DNA from: Betaproteobacteria bacterium
GTDB lineage: Bacteria; Pseudomonadota; Gammaproteobacteria; Burkholderiales; SG8-41
Direction: 5' to 3'
Assembly (NCBI GenBank): GCA_025363575.1
Contig: JANYDM010000204.1
Coordinates: 1-15,473 of the forward strand
DNA length: 15,473 nucleotides
Positions within the stretch are counted from its first letter, which is position 1. The number at the start of each line of letters is the position of its first letter. Both the position numbers and the translations under genes were made by a program. The notes below the pieces were generated by a model, which saw only the letters and a list, made by a program, of their open reading frames with translations, did no database searches and was not told where the DNA came from. This document shows positions 1 through 14,454 of this stretch, one piece after another.

Positions 1-132
1 CGCCTCGCCGCCATACTTCTTCGACAGCACATGCGTCATCGCCGCCGTCAGCGTCGTCTTGCCATGATCCACGTGCCCGATCGTCCCTACGTTCACGTGC
101 GGCTTCGTGCGCTCAAATTTGCCTTTTGCCAT
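1..132 (-). CDS. tuf: Elongation factor Tu, N-terminal fragment (cut by window edge)
   Basis: EF-Tu is the GTPase that carries aminoacyl-tRNA to the ribosomal A site. Only the first 44 codons are visible, because the gene runs off the left edge. The translation starts [20 protein letters not shown] and continues with DHGKTTL, so it contains the P-loop GHVDHGKT at residues 19-26, which binds the GTP phosphates. The ATG lies 13 bases after the fusA stop codon, and an AAGGGA Shine-Dalgarno overlaps that stop. This is the usual last gene of the str operon, and it is probably co-transcribed and coupled with fusA. Many proteobacteria carry two near-identical tuf copies, so this may be one of a pair; the window cannot show that. 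Nothing in the visible part is unusual. Confidence 0.97.
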   Translation of the reverse strand, partial: MAKGKFERTKPHVNVGTIGHVDHGKTTLTAAMTHVLSKKYGGEA

Positions 133-145
133 ATCGGTTCCCTTG

Positions 146-2263
146 TTACTTTTTGGAGCTCTTGTCGGAGCTGTCGCGATTGATAATGCCCTCGGCGATG
201 TTTTTCGGCGCCTCGGTGTAGTGCTTGAATTCCATCGTATAAGTCGCCCGGCCTTGCGTCGCGGAACGCAGCGCCGTCGAGTAGCCGAACATTTCGGCGA
301 GCGGCACCTCCGCCTTGATCACTTTGACGCCCGCGATTTCGTCCATGCCCTGGATAATGCCGCGGCGCGACGACAGATCGCCCACCACGTTGCCCATGAA
401 ATCCGGCGGGGTTTCGACTTCGACTGCCATCATCGGCTCGAGGATGGTTGGGCTGGCGCGGCGCATGCCTTCCTTGAACGCCATCGACGCGGCCATCTTG
501 AACGCGTTTTCATTCGAATCGACTTCGTGGTACGAACCGTCGAACAACGTGACCTTGACGTCGACTATCGGGAAGCCAGCGAGCACGCCCGCCGGCAGGG
601 TGTCGATGAGGCCTTTTTCCACTGCCGGAATATATTCGCGCGGCACTGCACCGCCCTTGATCGCATCGACAAATTCGAAGCCCTTGCCGTGCGTTTGCGG
701 TTCGACCTTCAAGACGACGTGGCCGTACTGGCCGCGGCCGCCCGACTGCTTGATAAACTTGCCTTCGACTTTGTCGCAGGCCTTTTTGATCGTCTCGCGA
801 TACGCGACCTGCGGCTTGCCGACCGACGCCTCAACGCCGAATTCGCGTTTCATGCGGTCGACGATAATCTCCAGGTGCAGCTCGCCCATGCCGGCAATGA
901 TGGTCTGACCCGATTCTTCGTCGGAACGCACACGGAACGACGGGTCTTCCTGCGCCAGACGATTCAGCGCGATGCCCATCTTTTCCTGGTCGGCCTTGGT
1001 TTTCGGCTCGACCGCCTGCGAAATCACGGGCTCGGGGAATACCATTCGCTCGAGAATAATGATTTTGTGCGGATCGCACAGCGTTTCACCGGTGGTCGCC
1101 TCTTTCAGACCAACCGCGGCCGCGATATCGCCCGCGCGCACTTCCTTGATTTCTTCGCGCGTGTTCGCATGCATCTGCAGCAGACGTCCGATGCGTTCTT
1201 TGCGGCCCTTGATCGGGTTGTAAATCGTGTCGCCGGAATTGACCACGCCCGAGTAGACGCGGAAGAAAATTAGCTGGCCGACGTACGGGTCGGACGCGAT
1301 TTTGAACGCGAGGCCGGCGAACGGCTCGTCGTCGTTCGCTTTGCGCTCGGTGGGCTTGTCGCTGTCGTCAGTGCCTTTCACCGGCGGAATATCGACCGGC
1401 GCCGGCAGATAATCGATGACGCCGTCGAGCATGGCCTGCACGCCCTTGTTTTTGAACGCGGAGCCGCACAGCATCGGCACGATCTCGTTGTTGATCGTGC
1501 GCGTGCGCAGGCCCAGCTTCACGTCCTCGTCCGACAGGCTGCCCGACTCGATGTACTTGTTCATCAACGATTCGGTCGCTTCGGCCGCGCTCTCGACCAT
1601 TTTGTCGTGCCATTCCTGCGCCTGACCTCGCAGACTGGCGGGAATATCGCGCAGTTCGTACTTCATGCCCTGGGTCGAGTCGTCCCAGTAAATCGCTCTC
1701 ATGCGCACGAGGTCGATGACGCCTTCGAACTTCTCTTCGGCGCCGATCGGAATCTGGATAGGCACCGGATTGGCCTTCAGGCGCGACTTCATCTGTTCGA
1801 AAACCTTGAAGAAGTCGGCGCCCTGACGGTCCATCTTATTGACGAATGCCAGCCGCGGCACGCCGTACTTGACGGCCTGGCGCCACACGGTTTCGGACTG
1901 GGGCTGCACGCCGCCGACGGCGCAGTACACCATGCACGCACCGTCCAGCACGCGCAACGAGCGCTCGACTTCGATCGTGAAGTCGACATGGCCCGGCGTG
2001 TCGATGATGTTGATGCGGTGCTCGGGATAGTTGTTGTCCATCCCCTTCCAGAAACAGGTCGTAGCCGCGGACGTGATCGTGATGCCGCGTTCCTGCTCCT
2101 GCTCCATCCAGTCCATTACCGCGGTACCGTCATGCACTTCGCCGATCTTGTGCGAAACCCCGGTGTAAAACAGCACGCGTTCGGTGGTCGTGGTTTTACC
2201 GGCATCAATGTGCGCACTGATGCCGATATTACGATACCGTTCGATGGGCGTTTTACGGGGCAC
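146..2263 (-). CDS. fusA: Elongation factor G (translocase GTPase)
   Basis: EF-G drives translocation of tRNA and mRNA after peptide bond formation and, with RRF, splits ribosomes for recycling; it acts in the cytosol. The 705-residue protein matches the usual length (about 704 in E. coli). The GTPase domain shows AHIDAGKT (17-24), DTPGH with the catalytic-type His92 (88-92), NKMD (142-145) and a GSA G5 motif (267-269). Domain III has GMGELHLE (458-465), and domain IV has [10 protein letters not shown] (507-516) and a tip loop near 578-588. The start is GTG at 2261-2263. It gives the family N-terminus [15 protein letters not shown] and lies about 10 bases after an AAGG, so no ATG alternative is needed. 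It sits 33 bases after rpsG and 13 before tuf. A long ORF on the opposite strand is only a shadow. Confidence 0.98.
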   Translation of the reverse strand: MPRKTPIERYRNIGISAHIDAGKTTTTERVLFYTGVSHKIGEVHDGTAVMDWMEQEQERGITITSAATTCFWKGMDNNYPEHRINIIDTPGHVDFTIEVERSLRVLDGACMVYCAVGGVQPQSETVWRQAVKYGVPRLAFVNKMDRQGADFFKVFEQMKSRLKANPVPIQIPIGAEEKFEGVIDLVRMRAIYWDDSTQGMKYELRDIPASLRGQAQEWHDKMVESAAEATESLMNKYIESGSLSDEDVKLGLRTRTINNEIVPMLCGSAFKNKGVQAMLDGVIDYLPAPVDIPPVKGTDDSDKPTERKANDDEPFAGLAFKIASDPYVGQLIFFRVYSGVVNSGDTIYNPIKGRKERIGRLLQMHANTREEIKEVRAGDIAAAVGLKEATTGETLCDPHKIIILERMVFPEPVISQAVEPKTKADQEKMGIALNRLAQEDPSFRVRSDEESGQTIIAGMGELHLEIIVDRMKREFGVEASVGKPQVAYRETIKKACDKVEGKFIKQSGGRGQYGHVVLKVEPQTHGKGFEFVDAIKGGAVPREYIPAVEKGLIDTLPAGVLAGFPIVDVKVTLFDGSYHEVDSNENAFKMAASMAFKEGMRRASPTILEPMMAVEVETPPDFMGNVVGDLSSRRGIIQGMDEIAGVKVIKAEVPLAEMFGYSTALRSATQGRATYTMEFKHYTEAPKNIAEGIINRDSSDKSSKK

Positions 2264-2296
2264 TTTGAATAAACCTTGACTGACCGCTGTCCTGAA

Positions 2297-2767
2297 TCAA
2301 AAGCGGTAATGCGAGAACGCTTTGTTGGCTTCCGCCATGCGGTGCACTTCTTCGCGCTTTTTCATCGCGCCGCCGCGGCCTTCGGCGGCCTCAGCGAGCT
2401 CGCCCGCCAGACGCGCGCCCATGGATTTTTCGCCGCGACTGCGTGCTGCATCGCGCAACCAGCGCATGGCCAGCGCTGTGCGGCGAATCGGGCGGACCTC
2501 CACTGGAACCTGGTAATTCGCGCCACCAACGCGACGGCTTTTCACTTCAACCATCGGCTTGACGTTATTGACCGCCGTCGTGAAAACTTCCAGCGGGTCT
2601 TTGCTGGTCTTTTTCTTGATCTGCTCGAGCGCGCTGTAAATAATGCCCTCGGCTATCGACTTCTTGCCGGCCTGCATCAGCACGTTGACGAATTTGGCGA
2701 CTTCGACGCTCGTGTATTTCGGATCCGGCAGGATCTCGCGTTTCGGTATCTCTCTACGACGTGGCAT
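2297..2767 (-). CDS. rpsG: 30S ribosomal protein S7
   Basis: S7 is a primary 16S rRNA-binding protein that nucleates assembly of the 30S head and lies near the E-site tRNA. At 156 residues it has the normal length. Visible family features are the basic start [18 protein letters not shown], the helical core around residues 20-60, and the extended beta-hairpin [19 protein letters not shown] at 73-91 that contacts RNA. The C-terminal helix, rich in basic residues, ends at FSHYRF. The ATG is preceded by AAGGA about 10 bases upstream. In E. coli S7 is the translational repressor of the str operon, acting on the rpsL-rpsG spacer. The 69-base spacer here could serve the same role, but that is inference. 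Confidence 0.98.
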   Translation of the reverse strand: MPRRREIPKREILPDPKYTSVEVAKFVNVLMQAGKKSIAEGIIYSALEQIKKKTSKDPLEVFTTAVNNVKPMVEVKSRRVGGANYQVPVEVRPIRRTALAMRWLRDAARSRGEKSMGARLAGELAEAAEGRGGAMKKREEVHRMAEANKAFSHYRF

Positions 2768-2836
2768 TTGCTTTCTGTCCTTTTTCGGCTTTGGGTACTG
2801 GACGCTTAGCGTCTTCGTTAATCCGGCGCCTGGGCG
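2768..2836 (-). promoter_or_regulatory. rpsL-rpsG spacer, candidate S7 autoregulatory site
   Basis: This 69-base gap separates the rpsL stop from the rpsG start. In the mRNA it can form a short hairpin GACGC-TAA-GCGTC (2801-2813) and a weaker GCGC-CCAG-GCGC element nearer rpsL. In E. coli the S7 repressor binds the equivalent spacer. The position and the presence of structure agree with that, but I cannot recognise the S7 recognition core in the sequence. Confidence covers the functional call only; the hairpin itself is plain to see. Confidence 0.3.
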
Positions 2837-3214
2837 CTATGCGGCCTTCGGCCGTTTAGCGCCGTACTTCGAGCGACTTTGCTTACGATCCTTGACGCCG
2901 GCGGTATCCAGGCTGCCGCGCACAACGTGGTAACGCACGCCCGGCAGGTCTTTGACGCGGCCGCCGCGGATCAACACTACCGAGTGTTCCTGCAGGTTAT
3001 GGCCTTCGCCGCCGATGTAGCTAGTCACCTCGAACCCGTTGGTGAGGCGCACGCGCGCGACTTTGCGCAGAGCGGAATTCGGCTTCTTCGGCGTAGTCGT
3101 GTACACGCGCGTGCAGACCCCGCGTTTTTGCGGCGAATTCTTTAGCGCCGGCACCTTGCTCTTCACGGTGCGTATGACGCGCGGCTTGCGCACTAATTGG
3201 TTGATCGTCGGCAT
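2837..3214 (-). CDS. rpsL: 30S ribosomal protein S12
   Basis: S12 sits at the decoding centre of the 30S subunit and affects accuracy of tRNA selection. The 125-residue protein is nearly identical to E. coli S12 through its core, with [18 protein letters not shown] at 34-51 and the segment [13 protein letters not shown] at 84-96. Lys43 and Lys88, the positions where substitutions give streptomycin resistance, are both wild type. Asp89, the residue methylthiolated by RimO in E. coli, is present. The ATG at 3214 starts [10 protein letters not shown]. The only purine-rich tract upstream is GGGAAG, about 12 bases away, which is a long spacing. It is the first gene of the str operon (rpsL-rpsG-fusA-tuf) and follows the rpoC terminator. 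Confidence 0.98.
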   Translation of the reverse strand: MPTINQLVRKPRVIRTVKSKVPALKNSPQKRGVCTRVYTTTPKKPNSALRKVARVRLTNGFEVTSYIGGEGHNLQEHSVVLIRGGRVKDLPGVRYHVVRGSLDTAGVKDRKQSRSKYGAKRPKAA

Positions 3215-3233
3215 GGTCGTTATCTGCTTCCCG

Positions 3234-3262
3234 CTTATATGGCGCGAACTGCTGTTAAAAAT
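3234..3262 (-). promoter_or_regulatory. Possible weak promoter for the str operon
   Basis: Between the rpoC terminator and rpsL the minus strand carries a -10-like TATAAG (3234-3239). The AT-rich stretch ATTTTT lies 17 bases upstream (3257-3262) in the -35 position, but it is far from TTGACA. A start site would fall about 12 bases before the rpsL ATG, leaving a very short leader. A terminator followed by a co-directional operon makes a promoter here logical, but the sequence match is poor and readthrough from rpoC is an alternative. Confidence 0.2.
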
Positions 3263-3282
3263 CCCCGGATTTCCTGCGCCTG

Positions 3283-3314
3283 AAAAAAGGAGGGGACGGC
3301 AAATCTGCCGTCCC
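3283..3314 (-). terminator. Rho-independent terminator after rpoC
   Basis: In the minus-strand transcript a perfect 9-bp stem GGGACGGCA/TGCCGTCCC closes a 4-base loop GATT (stem arms 3306-3314 and 3293-3301). It is followed by CTCC and six T residues (3283-3288). It lies about 60 bases beyond the rpoC stop. The T-run is on the side expected for minus-strand transcription; the plus side has only a short T4 after GTCCG. It separates the rplK-rpoC transcription unit from the str operon. Confidence 0.85.
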
Positions 3315-3355
3315 GTCCGTTTTGGGTTTCAAGCTAAAAAGACTGTAAATTTTAG

Positions 3356-3372
3356 AGGGTTACAGCAACCCT
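3356..3372 (-). other. Small hairpin directly after the rpoC stop codon
   Basis: AGGGTT-GCTGT-AACCCT makes a 6-bp stem with a 5-base loop, starting one base after the rpoC TGA. The bases that follow are CTAAAATTT, which is AT-rich but not a clean T-run, so on its own it is at best a weak terminator. It may act together with the stronger terminator about 40 bases further on, or protect the 3' end of the message. Confidence 0.4.
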
Positions 3373-3373
3373 G

Positions 3374-7615
<4,242 letters not shown>

Positions 7616-7685
7616 TTGTCACTCCAAATAGGCGTGATGCACAAAATCCCGAAATTCGCTGCGCTTTCCAATGTCGGCGGCGCGG

Positions 7686-11765
<4,080 letters not shown>

Positions 11766-11838
11766 TGAGGCTCCTCAAGTGTGAAATGCGGGTGAAAGAC
11801 TGTCCAGGACCCAACGCACCGTTGTCGATGCGCTCGGT

Positions 11839-11856
11839 CGTGGCGTGTCCGCCACG
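11839..11856 (-). other. Second hairpin in the rplL-rpoB spacer
   Basis: CGTGGCG-GACA-CGCCACG is a perfect 7-bp stem with a 4-base loop. In the transcript it begins immediately after a run of seven U residues, so it lies downstream of the attenuator and is not itself followed by a T-tract. In E. coli the rplL-rpoB spacer holds an attenuator and an RNase III processing site. This hairpin occupies the place where such a processing or stabilising element would be, though its stem looks short for RNase III. Confidence 0.5.
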
Positions 11857-11891
11857 AAAAAAATAGGGAAAGACTGGCGGTCGCCCGCCAG
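11857..11891 (-). terminator. Attenuator-like leaky terminator between rplL and rpoB
   Basis: In the transcript a perfect 7-bp stem CTGGCGG/CCGCCAG with loop GCGA (11874-11891) is followed by TCTTTCCCTA and then seven T residues (11857-11863). The first eight bases after the stem are only partly T, and the clean T-run starts about 10 bases away, so termination should be incomplete. This fits the known proteobacterial pattern in which some transcripts stop after rplL and the rest continue into rpoB-rpoC. Confidence 0.6.
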
Positions 11892-11909
11892 CCTCGCTGC
11901 ACGTGCCAA

Positions 11910-12293
11910 TTACTTGATTTCAGCCGTGGCGCCGGCGTCGATCAGTTGCTTGAGAATTGCGTCAGCATCGGCCTTCGACACGCCTTCTTTGACGGCCTTC
12001 GGTGCGGCATCGACCAGATCCTTGGCTTCTTTCAGGCCCAGGCCGGTCACCGCGCGCACGACTTTGATCACGTTGACCTTGCTCGCGCCGGAATTGCTCA
12101 AATGCACCGTGAACTCGGTCTGCTCGGCCGACGCAGCAGCAGCGCCGCCGCCAGCGGCCGGCGCTGCCACAGCGACAGTGGCCGCGGCCGCCGACACGCC
12201 GAATTTTTCTTCCATCATCTTGATCAGCTCGGCGATTTCGAGCACCGATTTGCCGCCGATCACATCTACCAGTTCTGCGTTTGTCATTGCCAT
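11910..12293 (-). CDS. rplL: 50S ribosomal protein L7/L12
   Basis: L7/L12 is the multicopy stalk protein of the 50S subunit that recruits and stimulates the GTPase factors EF-G, EF-Tu and IF2. The 127-residue protein (E. coli 121) has the N-terminal dimerisation helices at about 1-33, an Ala/Gly-rich flexible hinge at 35-58, and the factor-binding globular domain at 59-127 with [12 protein letters not shown] at 84-95. The hinge holds a run of Ala and Gly residues that accounts for much of the extra length. Two ATG codons lie two codons apart. I chose the first because GGAG lies six bases before it, against twelve for the second. It is 33 bases after rplJ and ahead of the attenuator-like spacer. 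Confidence 0.98.
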   Translation of the reverse strand: MAMTNAELVDVIGGKSVLEIAELIKMMEEKFGVSAAAATVAVAAPAAGGGAAAASAEQTEFTVHLSNSGASKVNVIKVVRAVTGLGLKEAKDLVDAAPKAVKEGVSKADADAILKQLIDAGATAEIK

Positions 12294-12326
12294 TCTGTTC
12301 TCCAGTTCGTTGCTATGCAGTTAATA

Positions 12327-12857
12327 TTAGGCGGCTTGCTTTTCTTTATGATCGCGTAGCGCGGCAAGAGTGCGCACCAATTTGCCCGGCACCTCGTTGA
12401 TAGTCCGCGCCAGCGTCGCAATCGGCGCCTGCATGGTCCCCATCAGCTTGGCGAGCAGTTCTTCGCGGCTCGGCAAGTTAGCCAGATTGGCCACGTCTTT
12501 GGCAGACATGACCTGATTGGCCAGCGCGCCGGCTTTGATGACGAACTTATCATTGCCCTTGGCAAACTCGTGCAGCACCTTCGCGACCTTCACCGGATCG
12601 CTTGAAATACCGTAAGCGAGCGGCCCGACCATCTTGTCGGACAGTCCGGCGAACGGTGTTTCAGCGACGGCGCGGCGCGCGAGGGTATTCTTGAGGACGC
12701 GCAGGTAAACGCCCGAGCCGCGCGCTTTTTTGCGCAGATCGGTCATTGCCGCCACCCCAAGGCCGCGGTACTCGGCGACTACGATGGCTTGCGCCTTCGC
12801 AACCTCACCGCCGATTTCAGCCACTACCGCCTGTTTCTCTTCCAGATTAAGACCCAA
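12327..12857 (-). CDS. rplJ: 50S ribosomal protein L10 (TTG start)
   Basis: L10 anchors the L7/L12 dimers to the 23S rRNA at the base of the stalk. In E. coli the L10-L7/L12 complex also represses translation of its own mRNA. The protein is 176 residues (165 in E. coli). It begins [15 protein letters not shown] and carries the conserved YRGL (30-33), KNTLARRA (56-63) and GPLAYGIS (78-85), with a C-terminal helix from about 130 that would bind L7/L12. The initiation codon is TTG at 12855-12857. A stop codon (TAG) lies two codons upstream in frame, and a full GGAGG sits six bases before the TTG, so no other start is possible. A small hairpin overlaps this Shine-Dalgarno. A 378-base leader precedes the gene, and rplL follows after 33 bases. 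Confidence 0.97.
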   Translation of the reverse strand: MGLNLEEKQAVVAEIGGEVAKAQAIVVAEYRGLGVAAMTDLRKKARGSGVYLRVLKNTLARRAVAETPFAGLSDKMVGPLAYGISSDPVKVAKVLHEFAKGNDKFVIKAGALANQVMSAKDVANLANLPSREELLAKLMGTMQAPIATLARTINEVPGKLVRTLAALRDHKEKQAA

Positions 12858-12880
12858 GGCCTACCTCCATTCGTTAATGG
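12855..12880 (-). promoter_or_regulatory. rplJ ribosome binding site with overlapping hairpin
   Basis: The Shine-Dalgarno GGAGG (12864-12868) stands six bases before the TTG start. The preceding bases form a perfect 5-bp hairpin CCATT-AACG-AATGG (12867-12880), and its 3' arm uses the first two G residues of the Shine-Dalgarno. Folding would hide part of the site, so the strength of initiation may depend on whether this hairpin is open. The hairpin is seen directly; a regulatory effect is inferred. Confidence 0.55.
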
Positions 12881-12915
12881 CCGCGAACCGACATACACCA
12901 ATTCGCAACCGACCC

Positions 12916-12971
12916 ACGGCGACCTCAGTTCCAGGCATAAGCAACAAACCTGATTCATCGGGACACGCCGT
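12916..12971 (-). promoter_or_regulatory. Candidate L10 leader (autogenous control site)
   Basis: In the transcript ACGGCG (12966-12971) can pair with CGCCGT (12916-12921), enclosing an inner CAGG/CCTG stem (12949-12952 with 12932-12935) and a 13-base loop. The element lies about 60-115 bases before the rplJ start. In E. coli and many bacteria an L10-L7/L12 binding fold occupies the rplJ leader and controls both stalk genes. The fold was found by eye and the known binding motif was not confirmed. Confidence 0.4.
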
Positions 12972-13000
12972 CTGCGTAGAGTTCAGGATCCGGCAGCCTC

Positions 13001-13026
13001 GATTCGGGATTGGAAAAACCCGAATC
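13001..13026 (-). repeat. Perfect 8-bp inverted repeat in the rplJ leader
   Basis: GATTCGGG and CCCGAATC are exact reverse complements separated by ten bases. The transcript loop reads TTTTTCCAAT. The T-run is inside the loop, not after the stem, so this is not a standard terminator. The arm sequences resemble the heptamer units about 70 bases upstream, so both may derive from one repeat family. Confidence 0.6.
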
Positions 13027-13095
13027 AACAACCGCCGTCACCTTCGATTAAGCTTGTTTCAGCACGCCGGGCCCGGTATTCGAGATGTCTTGCTG

Positions 13096-13123
13096 ATTCC
13101 CGAAGCCTGAATCCTGCATCCTG
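13096..13123. repeat. Four degenerate tandem heptamers
   Basis: On the plus strand four 7-base units follow each other: ATTCCCG, AAGCCTG, AATCCTG and CATCCTG, followed by a partial CTG. The consensus is AATCCTG. The third and fourth units differ by one base, and the first is the most diverged. The array is short and could be chance low complexity. Related words (TTCAGGAT near 12982, the CCCGAATC arms at 13001-13026) recur in the same gap. Confidence 0.5.
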
Positions 13124-13140
13124 CTGCAAACCTCTACGGT

Positions 13141-13192
13141 CTTTGACAACCTGCCGGTTGCGCGATCTTCCTCGCTTTCCGGCAGCCCAAAG
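13141..13192 (-). other. Three-tier imperfect hairpin downstream of rplA
   Basis: The transcript can pair CTTTG/CAAAG (13188-13192 with 13141-13145), then CTGCCGG/CCGGCAG (13179-13185 with 13151-13157), then GCGA/TCGC inside. Small internal loops separate the tiers. No T-run follows, so it is not a Rho-independent terminator. It could be an RNA processing site, a stabiliser of the rplK-rplA message end, or part of the rplJ leader. Confidence 0.5.
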
Positions 13193-13195
13193 CCT

Positions 13196-13225
13196 TCAAT
13201 ACCAATTCGTTAGCAATAACTTCAA
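13196..13225 (-). promoter_or_regulatory. Weak promoter candidate upstream of rplJ
   Basis: Just after the rplA stop the minus strand reads TTGAAG (13220-13225), 18 bases, then TATTGA (13196-13201). The -35 matches four of six consensus bases and the -10 only three of six. The segment is more AT-rich than its surroundings. E. coli has a promoter between rplA and rplJ, so one is plausible here, but this match is weak. Confidence 0.2.
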
Positions 13226-13235
13226 ACTAAATTCT

Positions 13236-13931
13236 TCAGGCCGGCGTACCGCCCTGATCGATTCGCACTCCAGCGCCCATCGTGCTCGAGACCGATACCT
13301 TTTTCAGGTAGATCCCTTTGATGCCGGTCGGACGCGATTTGTTCACCGCGTCGAGCAGCGCCTGCATGTTTTCAACCAGCGCTTCGACGGTGAATGACGC
13401 GCGCCCTATCGTGCATTGAACGATGCCGGTTTTGTCGGCGCGATACTGCACCTGGCCTGCTTTCGCGTTCTTGACGGCTGCCGCAACATCCTGCGTGACG
13501 GTGCCGACTTTCGGGTTAGGCATCAGACCGCGTGGCCCGAGTATCTGGCCGAGGGTGCCGACTACCCGCATCGTGTCCGGAGTCGCGATCACGACGTCGA
13601 AATCCATCTTGCCGCCCTTAATTTCGGCAGCGAGGTCGTCGAGGCCGACGATGTCGGCGCCTGCGTCCTTCGCGGCCTTGGCCTTGTCGCCCTGCGCGAA
13701 CACGGCGACGCGCACTGTCTTACCGGTTCCCGCGGGCAATACGACCGAACCGCGCACGGTCTGGTCCGATTTCTTGGCGTCGATGCCGAGGTTGATCGCG
13801 ACGTCGATCGACTCATTGAATTTCGCCGTCGCGTTTTCCTTGACGATCTTCATCGCGTCGGCCAGCGGATACACCTTGTTGCGGTCGACTTTGGTCGCGA
13901 GCGCCTTGTAACGTTTGGATATGGCGGCCAT
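13236..13931 (-). CDS. rplA: 50S ribosomal protein L1
   Basis: L1 forms the mobile L1 stalk of the 50S subunit, which helps release deacylated tRNA from the E site. In E. coli it also represses translation of the L11 operon. The product is 231 residues (E. coli 234). It shows [19 protein letters not shown] (43-61), the signature [15 protein letters not shown] (130-144), and STMGAGV near the C-terminus. The open frame extends 22 codons further upstream into rplK, but I chose the ATG at 13931. It gives the family start [11 protein letters not shown], lies one base after the rplK stop, and has GGAGG nine bases ahead. The near-contact with rplK suggests translational coupling. Confidence 0.98.
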   Translation of the reverse strand: MAAISKRYKALATKVDRNKVYPLADAMKIVKENATAKFNESIDVAINLGIDAKKSDQTVRGSVVLPAGTGKTVRVAVFAQGDKAKAAKDAGADIVGLDDLAAEIKGGKMDFDVVIATPDTMRVVGTLGQILGPRGLMPNPKVGTVTQDVAAAVKNAKAGQVQYRADKTGIVQCTIGRASFTVEALVENMQALLDAVNKSRPTGIKGIYLKKVSVSSTMGAGVRIDQGGTPA

Positions 13932-13932
13932 T

Positions 13933-14364
13933 TTAGACACCCTCCACTTCAACGCCCATGCTGCGCGCGCTGCCGGCGATGGTGCGAACCGCGGCATCGA
14001 GGTCGCCCGCCGTAAGATCAGGCATCTTGGTCTTGGCGATTTCTTCCGCCTGGGCGCGCGTGAGTTTGCCGACCTTGTCGGTATGCGGTGTCTTGCTGCC
14101 TTTATCGAGCTTCAGCGCTTTCTTGATCAGCACCGACGCAGGCGGCGTCTTAATGATGAACGTGAAGCTCTTGTCCTGAAATGCGGTGATTACGACCGGC
14201 AACGGCAGGCCGGCTTCCATTTTCTGGGTCTGCGCGTTGAATGCCTTGCAGAACTCCATGATATTGAGACCACGCTGACCCAAGGCCGGCCCGATTGGAG
14301 GGCTCGGGTTGGCTTTGCCGGCGGGCACTTGCAGCTTGATATAACCGACGATCTTTTTTGCCAC
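13933..14364 (-). CDS. rplK: 50S ribosomal protein L11 (GTG start)
   Basis: L11 binds 23S rRNA at the GTPase-associated centre, contacts EF-G, and is needed for RelA activation during the stringent response. It is 143 residues (E. coli 142). The N-terminal domain contains [16 protein letters not shown] (20-35) with Pro22 and Pro23, where changes give thiopeptide resistance elsewhere; both are wild type. A short linker near 71-76 leads to the RNA-binding domain. The start codon is GTG at 14362-14364, giving [11 protein letters not shown], with GGAG eight bases ahead and no in-frame ATG at a plausible place upstream. It follows nusG after 90 bases and abuts rplA. Confidence 0.98.
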   Translation of the reverse strand: MAKKIVGYIKLQVPAGKANPSPPIGPALGQRGLNIMEFCKAFNAQTQKMEAGLPLPVVITAFQDKSFTFIIKTPPASVLIKKALKLDKGSKTPHTDKVGKLTRAQAEEIAKTKMPDLTAGDLDAAVRTIAGSARSMGVEVEGV

Positions 14365-14387
14365 GGTGACTGCTCCTTTTAGTGGGT

Positions 14388-14414
14388 GGTAGCGGGCGGC
14401 GGTTTTACGCTACC
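14388..14414 (-). promoter_or_regulatory. Hairpin in the rplK leader, candidate L1 control site
   Basis: GGTAGCG and CGCTACC form a perfect 7-bp stem around a 13-base loop in the nusG-rplK spacer, ending about 24 bases before the rplK GTG. In E. coli the L11 operon has its own promoter here, and L1 represses through a site in the rplK leader. The place fits, but I could not match the L1 recognition bases, and no convincing promoter is visible in this spacer. Confidence 0.35.
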
Positions 14415-14454
14415 CTCCCCGTTCAACACACTGCCTGTTACGAATTCGAAAAAA

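Larger units (their letters stand above)
12858..13235 (-). other. 378-base non-coding leader between rplA and rplJ
   Basis: No convincing gene lies here on either strand. From the rplA side the stretch holds an AT-rich segment (13196-13235) that could be a promoter, a three-tier hairpin (13141-13192), a tandem heptamer repeat (13096-13123), the perfect palindrome CCGGGCCCGG (13067-13076), an 8-bp hairpin (13001-13026), a candidate L10-binding fold (12916-12971) and the rplJ ribosome binding site. E. coli also has a long regulated leader before rplJ, so the length alone is expected. The repeat content is not something I know from that family. Confidence 0.7.

Noticed and set aside
107..1273. 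388-codon open frame on the plus strand opposite fusA
   Set aside because: In codon register with fusA on the other strand, and the composition is typical of a shadow. EF-G on the minus strand is intact and unambiguous.
13067..13076. Palindrome CCGGGCCCGG in the rplJ leader as an operator
   Set aside because: Ten-base GC palindromes arise easily in GC-rich DNA, it has no loop for a stable hairpin, and no matching regulator is known to me.
12730..13110. 126-codon plus-strand frame reaching into the rplA-rplJ gap
   Set aside because: Half of it is antisense to rplJ, and the rest crosses repeats and hairpins. It resembles no known protein.
13932..13997. 22-codon N-terminal extension of rplA
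   Set aside because: The extension lies inside rplK, does not match the L1 family, and the downstream ATG at 13931 has a GGAGG at good spacing.
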